Positions 1 to 6,247 of a stretch of DNA of 6,947 nucleotides are shown piece after piece; position 1 is the stretch's first letter; each line of letters begins with the position of its first letter. This DNA is from Pseudobdellovibrionaceae bacterium (GTDB taxonomy: Bacteria; Bdellovibrionota; Bdellovibrionia; Bdellovibrionales; JAMPXM01): contig CAJYOV010000047.1 of assembly GCA_913776405.1 (NCBI GenBank), positions 1 through 6,947 on the forward strand. The letters run 5' to 3'. Below the pieces are notes generated by a model that was not told the DNA's origin, searched no databases, and was given only the letters and a program-made list of their open reading frames with translations. Position numbers and translations under genes: made by a program.

Positions 1-669
1 ACGCCCTATCTGACTCGTTCACAGATTGACGGCGGCGCACTCGACGATCGAGGACTTGAAATCGCCTATCTCGAACATCCACTCGATGTCGCCTTCATGA
101 TGGTTCAAGGCTCAGCGACACTGACACTCGAAAATCCTGACGGAACACCTGGAGGACTCTTGCGCGCAAACTTCGCAGCGAAAAATGGGCGTCGACTTCA
201 GATGCTTGGACGAATCATTCGCTGCGACGGCGGGCAAAAAGAAGATTACTCGTCCATGCACGGGATCATCGACTATCTTAAGTCACGTCCCGCTCGCATG
301 AAGCGGCTCATGAACTATGATGAGTCTTACGTTTTCTTCCGCGAACTTCCAGAGGGACCACTCGGATCAGAGGATGTTCCTGTCACTGCCCTTCACTCGT
401 TTGCGGTCGATCGCGAACTCGTGCCCCCAGGTGCTCCGATTCTCTTCGAGGTTCAAAAGTCGCAGCCGAATGGCGCTTCTTGCCCACGCTTAACATCGCT
501 GGCTTTAGCCCAGGATACAGGCGGCGCGATCAAAGGCGCACACGTTGATTGGTATATCGGCTCAGGCGAAAAAGCCGCCGCTGTTGCAAGCTCGATGAAC
601 AATCCGGGCCTGATTTACATCGGCGTGCCGAAGGGCGCTGGCAAGCGCACAAAGAATTGCGAAGAATGA
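1..669 (+). CDS. mltA: Membrane-bound lytic murein transglycosylase A, C-terminal part (5' end outside window)
   Basis: This frame is open from the first base, so the gene starts upstream; 222 C-terminal residues are visible. MltA (GH102) cleaves the glycan strands of peptidoglycan between MurNAc and GlcNAc, leaving 1,6-anhydroMurNAc, usually as an outer-membrane lipoprotein facing the periplasm. The visible part carries the family's YLTR..I..GAL opening, the QGSA stretch, MN.(D/E)SYVFFRE, and the C-terminal 3D domain. The three conserved aspartates of that domain are D137 (HSFAVD), D172 (AQDTGGAIKG) and D183 (HVD), numbered from the window edge. One of these should be the catalytic acid equivalent to E. 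coli Asp308. Family members are about 350-400 residues, so roughly 130-180 residues, including any lipobox, lie outside the window. Its TGA overlaps the ATG of the next gene. The family call is firm; the lipoprotein nature cannot be checked here. Confidence 0.93.
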   Translation, partial: TPYLTRSQIDGGALDDRGLEIAYLEHPLDVAFMMVQGSATLTLENPDGTPGGLLRANFAAKNGRRLQMLGRIIRCDGGQKEDYSSMHGIIDYLKSRPARMKRLMNYDESYVFFRELPEGPLGSEDVPVTALHSFAVDRELVPPGAPILFEVQKSQPNGASCPRLTSLALAQDTGGAIKGAHVDWYIGSGEKAAAVASSMNNPGLIYIGVPKGAGKRTKNCEE

Positions 670-1517
670 GCGACAGCTATCAAGGCTTCAGATTCGGCGT
701 GATTGAAACGGTGGTCTCGGAAGCCGACGAGACGCCTCTTTCTGACTTGATTACAGTCGTTGCCGAAAAGCTCAGTCACAGTCTTAATCACGCTTCAACT
801 CAACTCGACGCGCTCTCGCTGATCGAACTCGGGAGCGTGTACGTGAATAATGAACGCACGCTCAATCCGAATCGAAAAATAAAGACTAAAGACTCGCTTC
901 GCATTCATGCGGCGCCTCGTCGATTTCCGAAGCCGCCTGACTTACGCGATCGCATCACCGAAGAAAACTCGGACTTTCTTTTTGTTTTGAAGCCAATCGG
1001 TCTGCCATCGGAAGCCACGATCGACAATCTTAACGAGAACCTCATCTCGTATCTGATGGAAGAGCGTCATCAGTTTCTCTACCCGATCCACACGCTAGAC
1101 ACCGAGAGCGAAGGGCTCGTCGCACTCGCGAAGTCGCCGGCCGCTCAGACTCTAGCGAAACAGAAATTTGCGTCAAACACTGTGACGCGCGAGCTCGTTG
1201 CTTTCACTGAAGAGCCGGTTCAAATCGGCGCTTTGAGTGCGACGACCGAAGTGATCTCGAGCGAAAGACAAGTCGGCGAAACCTCGCTTTTAACTGAAGG
1301 CGCATTCAGCTGGTTGGTCGAAGGTCAGCCATTGAAGACGTTTGCGCGTTCGGAGATTCGACTTTCAGGTGGGCGGCCCGGCGATGTCCGAAGCCTTCTT
1401 GGTCAAATAGGTCATCCGGTTTTGGGTGACCGCACGCAGAAGTCGTCGCGCTTGATCATCAATGCGAAGAACCTGAAGTCCTCAACGGCTCTCGTCACCG
1501 TCAGATTTATTTTTTAG
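666..1517 (+). CDS. Divergent RluA-type pseudouridine synthase with S4-like N-terminus
   Basis: This is a 283-residue protein. I start it at the ATG whose TGA overlap with mltA (ATGA, 666-669) implies translational coupling; the same frame is open from 549, but that earlier ATG lies inside mltA and would add a non-conserved, Arg-rich leader. Residues about 40-82 look like an S4 RNA-binding domain (LIELGSVYVNNERTLNPNRK). Then come KPIGLPSEAT (108-117), the catalytic region IHTLDTESEGL with the presumed nucleophile D145, a GGRPGDVRSLL segment, and GHPVLGD from 249. These match the order of motifs in RluA-family enzymes, which isomerise uridine to pseudouridine in rRNA or tRNA. The HRLD motif here reads HTLD, TSG reads SEG, and the usual RLxLHA reads RLIINA, so the protein is well off consensus. 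Substrate cannot be predicted. Its last 36 bp overlap the convergent yciB-like gene. Confidence 0.8.
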   Translation: MSDSYQGFRFGVIETVVSEADETPLSDLITVVAEKLSHSLNHASTQLDALSLIELGSVYVNNERTLNPNRKIKTKDSLRIHAAPRRFPKPPDLRDRITEENSDFLFVLKPIGLPSEATIDNLNENLISYLMEERHQFLYPIHTLDTESEGLVALAKSPAAQTLAKQKFASNTVTRELVAFTEEPVQIGALSATTEVISSERQVGETSLLTEGAFSWLVEGQPLKTFARSEIRLSGGRPGDVRSLLGQIGHPVLGDRTQKSSRLIINAKNLKSSTALVTVRFIF

Positions 1518-2129
1518 TTTGTGCAGGCGCCAGCGCTGGACGCCAAATTCGATCGCAAAGTAGGCGATCATCAGCAGAAGAACACCCACACTCTTGAAAA
1601 ACGCCCAGGCTTCAACGGACCACGTAAGTGCAGCGTGAACTCCAATGGCCGCAAGACCGAAGAACAGCCATGCGAGTCGGAAGTTCAGTTTGCCAAGATG
1701 CCCGAGCGCCGCAATCGGTAAATCGGGTCGCTGTTTCTGCGCCATCGCGACCATGAGTGGTCGCTTGAGAATTGATGAGCCAAGTAAGATCGCCCCAAAA
1801 CTCGCGAGCAAAACGGCTGGCTGGAGTTTAAACCAAACCCCTTCTTGAGAAATCAGACTGACTGCGCCCAGGCCTAGGATCAAGGCGTTAGAGAACCATG
1901 TGAGTCCCGAAACCTTTCCCAACCTTAACTTTTCGTAAATAATTTCACCGAAACCAAAAGCCATCCCGGCAATCGTGCCCCAAAGAACACCGTAATGCTC
2001 CTCGACGAGCGCGAAGGCTAAGACCGGCAAGACCCCGCCAAACAGCAATAGCAAGATCTGAGAGCGATTAGAACGCGGCGGCGTCGGCTGTTGCGGCCTC
2101 GGCTGTGCCGATTGCGACTGTTGTGACAT
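1482..2129 (-). CDS. yciB: YciB/IspA-family inner membrane protein
   Basis: This 215-residue integral membrane protein resembles E. coli YciB (intracellular septation protein A family). Known YciB proteins sit in the inner membrane and are linked to cell envelope synthesis and division, with no defined catalytic activity. Hydrophobic segments lie at about residues 25-42, 47-64, 80-95, 104-120, 152-170 and 181-196. The family-like stretch is ILKRPL (120-125), then LGKLNFRLAWLFF (145-157) and AWAFFKSVGVL (174-184), closely paralleling the KKPL...KLN.AW..FF...W..FK.FG pattern of YciB. The first 24 residues are a Pro/Gln/Ser-rich polar leader that E. coli YciB lacks; the next ATG is at residue 56, inside the membrane region, so the long start is kept. 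The Shine-Dalgarno upstream is weak (AAGAGAG). It overlaps the pseudouridine synthase tail to tail and is divergent from the kinase. Family fairly sure, exact orthology less so. Confidence 0.7.
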   Translation of the reverse strand: MSQQSQSAQPRPQQPTPPRSNRSQILLLLFGGVLPVLAFALVEEHYGVLWGTIAGMAFGFGEIIYEKLRLGKVSGLTWFSNALILGLGAVSLISQEGVWFKLQPAVLLASFGAILLGSSILKRPLMVAMAQKQRPDLPIAALGHLGKLNFRLAWLFFGLAAIGVHAALTWSVEAWAFFKSVGVLLLMIAYFAIEFGVQRWRLHKLKNKSDGDESR

Positions 2130-2218
2130 AGTTAGTCTCTCTTACCATACCGCTCCATTCTTGCACGAACTTCTTCGAAGGACTGGCGCCGAGGTAAACA
2201 GTTGGTATTCTAGTTGGG
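2130..2218. promoter_or_regulatory. Divergent intergenic region between yciB-like gene and sensor kinase
   Basis: These 89 bp separate two genes transcribed outwards and must hold promoters for both unless they are expressed by read-through. I see no convincing -35/-10 pair at standard spacing. TATTCT at 2206-2211 lies too close to the kinase ATG to be a -10 box for a leadered transcript, and no good Shine-Dalgarno precedes that ATG. An 8-bp palindrome CTTCGAAG sits in the middle (about 2172-2180) and could be a protein-binding half-site, but nothing supports this beyond symmetry. Confidence 0.3.
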
Positions 2219-2359
2219 ATGTCTACTCCGAATTCTGCTCTTCTTCATTTTGAACCTTCAAAATCCGAGTACTTGATCGAAGTCATTCAGCGTCTCTCGC
2301 TGACTCGATCGCTCGACGACATAACGGCGATCGTGCGCCTGCAGCTCGAGAGCTCGTAA
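2219..2359 (+). pseudogene. 5' fragment of the GAF sensor kinase gene, ended by a frameshift
   Basis: A 46-codon frame begins with ATG at 2219 and stops at TAA 2357-2359. Its last sensible residues, LTRSLDDITAIVR (codons ending at 2338), are what is expected at the start of the GAF domain found in the next frame. After 2338 this frame turns into unrelated residues, while the frame one base back reads AARELVSADGATFILRED from 2341, the natural continuation. Adding one base near 2336-2341 joins both parts into a kinase of about 416 residues. The fragment is therefore the N-terminus of the gene that continues at 2383-3468, not a separate small gene. The cause may be a real deletion or a sequencing error; no slippery heptamer suggests programmed frameshifting. 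Confidence 0.75.
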
Positions 2360-2382
2360 GCGCAGACGGTGCGACCTTCATT

Positions 2383-3468
2383 TTGCGCGAAGATACTGTC
2401 TGCCATTACTACGACGAAGACGCGATTGCACCGCTGTGGAAAGGCAAGAAGTTTCCGTTAGAGGCCTGTATCGGCGGTCAAGCGATGCTCACAAAAGACG
2501 TCATCGCGATCGAAGATATCTACGCCGACAACAGAGTTCCGCACTCCGCGTACCAGCCGACTTTCGTGAAAAGCTTGGTGATGACCCCGATTCGATCGTT
2601 GGACCCGATTGGGGCCATAGGCGCTTACTGGGGTCAGACCCACGCCGCATCGGGCCCGGAGATTCGGCTTTTGAAAGCTCTCGCCAACAGTGCCTCGATC
2701 GCGATTGAGAACGTGCGAATGGTGAGCGAACTGAAACGCGCGAATGAGTCTCTTCAACATTCGGTTCAGTCGCGAGATGAGTTTCTTTCGGTGGCGGCCC
2801 ATGAGCTGCGAACTCCGCTCAGCGCACTGAAACTCCAACTTCAGTTGACAGAGAGCGATGCTAAGCAGCGAGCTGGCGAATCGGAATTTGCTCAGAGTTT
2901 GCTCGACGATCTTTCTCTTGGGTTGAGACAAGTCACGAACCTGTCAAACTTAACGGAGCAGCTCCTCGACATCTCACGGATCAGGCTTGATCGTTTCGAT
3001 CTCCGTCGAACTCATTTCACTATGGATGAAGCCGTGAAGTCGGTCCTTGATCGACTCTCTCCAAGTTTGCGTGAAGCAGGGAGTTCGGTCTCGGTCAAAT
3101 ACGCTGATAATGGCGTTCAAGGTGACTGGGACCGCGCTCGCATCGAGCAGATCATCACGAACTTGGTTTCCAATGCCTGCAAGTACGCGCCTGGCTCACC
3201 CATCGACATCCGCACTGAGACTTCGAGAGAAGAGTGTCTGCTGTTTGTTCGAGATCGCGGCCCTGGGGTCGCGTCAGCGAACCGAGAAAAGATTTTTGAA
3301 CGATTTGTTCGCGCAACGACGGCTGATCACGTAAGCGGCCTGGGCTTGGGTCTTTACATCGTTCGAAGCATCGCACGTTCTCATGGCGGCGACATCAAAG
3401 TCGATGCGCCGACCGATGGCGGCGGCGCTGAATTCATGCTTCATCTGCCATTTGCGGTCTTCTCATGA
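2383..3468 (+). CDS. GAF-domain sensor histidine kinase (main reading frame; 5' part frameshifted)
   Basis: This is the main frame of a soluble sensor kinase with no membrane segment. In this frame conserved coding continues upstream to about 2341, so TTG 2383 is only the first usable start after the break; the gene's own start is ATG 2219 in another frame. Numbered from 2383, residues 1-112 are most of a GAF domain (IEDIYADNRVPHSAY, GAIGAYWG). A short coiled linker follows, then a HisKA domain with phosphoaccepting H140 in HELRTPL; the E..T after the histidine fits the kinase/phosphatase type. The ATP-binding domain has N264 (N box), D291 in DRGPG (G1), IFERF at 304-308 (F box) and GLGLGL from 319 (G2). 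All catalytic motifs are intact. It would autophosphorylate on H140 and pass phosphate to the regulator that overlaps its stop by ATGA. The GAF ligand is unknown. If the frameshift is real, the protein lacks the start of its GAF fold and expression would depend on re-initiation. Confidence 0.88.
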   Translation: MREDTVCHYYDEDAIAPLWKGKKFPLEACIGGQAMLTKDVIAIEDIYADNRVPHSAYQPTFVKSLVMTPIRSLDPIGAIGAYWGQTHAASGPEIRLLKALANSASIAIENVRMVSELKRANESLQHSVQSRDEFLSVAAHELRTPLSALKLQLQLTESDAKQRAGESEFAQSLLDDLSLGLRQVTNLSNLTEQLLDISRIRLDRFDLRRTHFTMDEAVKSVLDRLSPSLREAGSSVSVKYADNGVQGDWDRARIEQIITNLVSNACKYAPGSPIDIRTETSREECLLFVRDRGPGVASANREKIFERFVRATTADHVSGLGLGLYIVRSIARSHGGDIKVDAPTDGGGAEFMLHLPFAVFS

Positions 3469-3839
3469 CGGAATCGGCGCGACTTCTCATCGTCGAAGAT
3501 TCGGCAGACTATCGCGCGCTGCTAATGAAACTATTCTCGAGACAAGGCTTCAGGGTCGATTGCGCCGTTAACGGCGAAGCGGCCCTTCGTCATCTCGAAG
3601 CGACACCCGAGCTCCCAAATCTGATTCTTCTCGACTTGATGATGCCGGTGATGGACGGGTTTGAGTTTCGCGAACGACAAATTCGAGAGGCGCGCTTCGC
3701 ACAAATTCCAACGATCTTGATGACCGCACATGGCGACCTGGTCACCGCGAAAGAAAAACTGGGCGCCATCGAATTGGTGCGCAAACCCGTCGAGATGAAT
3801 GACCTGCTTTCAATCGTGAATAAAGCAATCGGCGCTTAA
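3465..3839 (+). CDS. Single-domain (CheY-like) response regulator
   Basis: This 124-residue protein consists of one receiver domain and no output domain. The acidic pocket is E11 and D12, the phosphoacceptor is D57 in LLDLMMPVMDG, the switch threonine is T87 (LMTAHG) and the conserved lysine is K107 in KP. The start ATG overlaps the kinase TGA (ATGA at 3465-3468), so the two are almost certainly one operon and cognate partners. Lacking a DNA-binding or enzymatic domain, it must act by protein contact, for example on a motor or target enzyme, or as a shuttle in a phosphorelay to a second kinase or histidine phosphotransferase elsewhere. No such partner is in the window. No Shine-Dalgarno is obvious, consistent with translational coupling. 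Confidence 0.92.
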   Translation: MTESARLLIVEDSADYRALLMKLFSRQGFRVDCAVNGEAALRHLEATPELPNLILLDLMMPVMDGFEFRERQIREARFAQIPTILMTAHGDLVTAKEKLGAIELVRKPVEMNDLLSIVNKAIGA

Positions 3840-3848
3840 TCGCCGATT
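3827..3848. terminator. Candidate bidirectional terminator hairpin between convergent genes
   Basis: A perfect 8-bp inverted repeat (AATCGGCG at 3827-3834, CGCCGATT at 3841-3848) flanks a 6-base loop holding the TAA stop of the response regulator. It lies at the meeting point of the regulator (plus) and rnhA (minus, ends 3855). On the plus strand it is followed by only about three T; on the minus strand it is followed by GCTTTATT. The location and symmetry suit a two-way terminator, but the short T tracts make it weak. Confidence 0.45.
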
Positions 3849-3854
3849 TCAACG

Positions 3855-4607
3855 TCACTCAGATTTTAGGCGTGAGGGATCGAGGCCCCACGATTTCAAT
3901 ATCGAAGCTTCGTCGTCAGCACTCGTGCTCTTTTTAAATTTTGCACCCGATCGGCCCTTCGTACGTCGCTCGCAAGACGGCCAATCCTTATGCCGAACGG
4001 CTTGTCCGTCGACATAGCTTAAGTACGAAAACGCAGCCTTTTTCTCAGCTTTCGGTTTCATTTCTGGAAGCCCAGCTTCCGTGTCTGGAAAGTCGAGAAG
4101 AGGTAAGCCGTAGTCTTTGAGTTCGCCGCGGTAAAGATTCGGCATACGATTTTGTGAGAACGCAACTGCAATCGCATCGCATCGCTCGTTCCCAGCGTGG
4201 CCGGTGTGACCGCGAACCCATTTCCATTCGACTTTATTTTTGCCACTGCGGCCAGCCAGCGCGCGACTGAGATCTTCCCAGAGATCGCGATTGACCACGT
4301 CTTTGCCTTCAGCCGTCTTCCAACCGCGTTTGCGCCAACCCCAGATCCACTGTGTGATGCCGCGAATGAGGTACGTTGAATCCGTATAGACATGAATCGG
4401 ATACTCAATATTCACGAGCGCCTGAAGGCCGCGAAGTGCGGCTGAAAGTTCCATACGGTTATTCGTTGTCGGGGCTTCGCGCCCGCCGAGCTCGATCACT
4501 TCTAGATCGGGCATGACGATCACAGAACCCCAGCCCCCTGGGCCTGGGTTACCGGAGCAAGCTCCATCTGTGTACAACACGACGTAAGGAAGTTCGGCTT
4601 TAGACAT
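3855..4607 (-). CDS. rnhA: Ribonuclease HI with C-terminal hybrid-binding-like domain
   Basis: RNase HI cuts the RNA strand of RNA/DNA hybrids in the cytoplasm, removing R-loops and leftover primers. Residues 7-150 form the catalytic domain: D14 (YTDGACSGNPG), E53 (NRMELSA), D76 (YTDSTY) and D144 (GNERCD) are the metal-binding DEDD set, and H134 in RGHTGH is the flexible-loop histidine. The basic helix WIWGWRKRGWKT (87-98) is the handle region. The usual bacterial enzyme ends near residue 155; here about 95 residues follow. After a Lys/Pro-rich linker (about 150-190), residues 193-240 resemble the viroplasmin/RNase H1 hybrid-binding domain, with Y195, W209, F224, K225 and K226 at the spacing of the binding residues of human RNase H1. 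In eukaryotes that domain is N-terminal. The gene stands alone on its strand, divergent from the aldo/keto reductase. Catalytic call firm; C-terminal domain is a strong inference from pattern. Confidence 0.94.
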   Translation of the reverse strand: MSKAELPYVVLYTDGACSGNPGPGGWGSVIVMPDLEVIELGGREAPTTNNRMELSAALRGLQALVNIEYPIHVYTDSTYLIRGITQWIWGWRKRGWKTAEGKDVVNRDLWEDLSRALAGRSGKNKVEWKWVRGHTGHAGNERCDAIAVAFSQNRMPNLYRGELKDYGLPLLDFPDTEAGLPEMKPKAEKKAAFSYLSYVDGQAVRHKDWPSCERRTKGRSGAKFKKSTSADDEASILKSWGLDPSRLKSE

Positions 4608-4724
4608 GCGAAGGCGAGGTTACTCGCCCCTCCCCTTTGAAGCAAGACGATATCGGTTGCGCTCCCCAAGCGCTCGGTCTGAGAATAGTCGGCGTTTCGA
4701 CACGGTTTTTCAGGAGGTAGATCG
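4608..4724. promoter_or_regulatory. Divergent control region of rnhA and the aldo/keto reductase
   Basis: The 117 bp between the two start codons must carry both promoters. For the reductase, TTGCGC (4657-4662) and GAGAAT (4681-4686), 18 bp apart, form a weak sigma70-like match. Close to the rnhA start, GGCGAG (4613-4618) and CTCGCC (4623-4628) form a 6-bp stem with a 4-base loop that would fold in the rnhA leader just before its ATG. Either could be regulatory; both are by-eye matches. Confidence 0.35.
4712..4717 (+). promoter_or_regulatory. Strong Shine-Dalgarno site of the aldo/keto reductase
   Basis: AGGAGG lies 7 bases before ATG 4725 and fixes that start. It is the best ribosome binding site in the window; most other genes here have weak sites or are coupled to the gene before them. 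Confidence 0.85.
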
Positions 4725-5710
<986 letters not shown>

Positions 5711-5714
<4 letters not shown>

Positions 5715-6175
5715 CGGCTCTGGAGAACCACAGACGAGCTCTCGCCGATCAATGGACGATAGCTCGTTTTCGGCTGACCGCTTTCCCAATAATTGACGCG
5801 AACTAAACCGCGCTTTAGCCCCTCACTCTGAGGTGAAAAACGCATCATGACCGTACACGTACTGCGTGGTTCGAGCGTCTTTGCGCATGTGCCACCGAGG
5901 CCCGGATACGCGTTGCCGACGAAACGGAAATGTGCGTTCAGGATTGTGCCCACCATCGAAGTCAGCGGCACGTCTGTCGGGTTGTAAATCACAAGCGGCG
6001 CTTGCGTCTCTTGACCTACGGCTGTCGGGTGGAATTTATAAACGAGATTGATTTCACCAGATGTCTCAGAATGCTTCGCGTTCGCTTCGATGACTAAGCT
6101 GCCTTCGGGGCGTGTGCTTTGAGCGAAGACTGGGGTTGAGACAAGATAAAAGAAAGTTAAAATCAGGTGTTTCAT
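5711..6175 (-). CDS. Small secreted protein with one ASH/choice-of-anchor-D-like domain
   Basis: This is a 154-residue protein from the ATG at 6175. The frame opens earlier (ATG 6211), but those 12 extra residues are charged and would spoil the signal peptide; the chosen start gives MKHLILTFFYLVSTPVFA with likely Sec cleavage after A18. No lipobox cysteine is present, so the product is probably periplasmic or released. The mature part reads like a single Ig-like beta domain of the ASPM-SPD2-Hydin/choice-of-anchor-D type: APLVIYNPTDVPL, then FRFVGNAYPGLGGTC, LEPRSTCTVMMRFSP and a closing RGLVRVNYW. C97 and C107 could form a disulfide. Such domains usually occur in tandem in long surface proteins, so a lone copy is notable. 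Function is unknown. Its stop codon overlaps that of the convergent reductase by four bases. The exported nature is well supported, the fold moderately. Confidence 0.75.
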
Positions 6176-6247
6176 TTCAAGACTTTGCCTCTCTCTGCCC
6201 TCCAGGCTCAAGCGAGTTCTTCCGATTTTTAGAGCGAGGGTAGTTGA
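6176..6247. promoter_or_regulatory. Divergent intergenic region between two exported-protein genes
   Basis: These 72 bp lie between the start codons of the small secreted protein (minus) and the truncated exported protein (plus). GAGGG at 6236-6240, 7 bases before ATG 6248, is a good ribosome binding site for the plus-strand gene. On the minus strand GAGAGG lies about 12 bases before ATG 6175, a longer than usual spacing. No clear promoter hexamers were seen. Shared control of the two envelope genes is possible but unproven. Confidence 0.4.

Noticed and set aside
549..665. Longer start for the pseudouridine synthase at ATG 549.
   Set aside because: It would overlap mltA by about 120 bp and adds Arg-rich residues that look like out-of-frame translation; ATG 666 gives a clean ATGA coupling.
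1526..1544. GC-rich palindromic stretch (CCAGCGCTGG core) just after the synthase stop, as a terminator.
   Set aside because: The T-rich run lies before it rather than after it on the plus strand, and it falls inside the yciB-like coding sequence.
1521..1848. Two overlapping plus-strand open frames opposite the yciB-like gene.
   Set aside because: Both are short, overlap each other, lack domains, and lie antisense to a membrane protein with clear family resemblance.
2336..2342. Programmed -1 frameshifting as the way to express the full kinase.
   Set aside because: No X-XXY-YYZ slippery heptamer or homopolymer run is present at the junction; a lost base or sequencing error is simpler.
2339..2356. 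A run of hexanucleotide restriction-site-like words (CTGCAG, CTCGAG, GAGCTC) at the kinase frameshift, suggesting a cloning polylinker.
   Set aside because: The same bases encode conserved GAF residues (AARELV) in the downstream frame, and no vector sequence flanks them, so this is natural coding sequence.
2458..2931. 157-codon minus-strand open frame inside the kinase gene.
   Set aside because: It lies opposite strongly conserved GAF/HisKA coding sequence and its translation shows no family features.
6176..6211. Longer start for the small secreted protein at 6211.
   Set aside because: The 12 added residues are charged and would displace a textbook signal peptide that begins at 6175.
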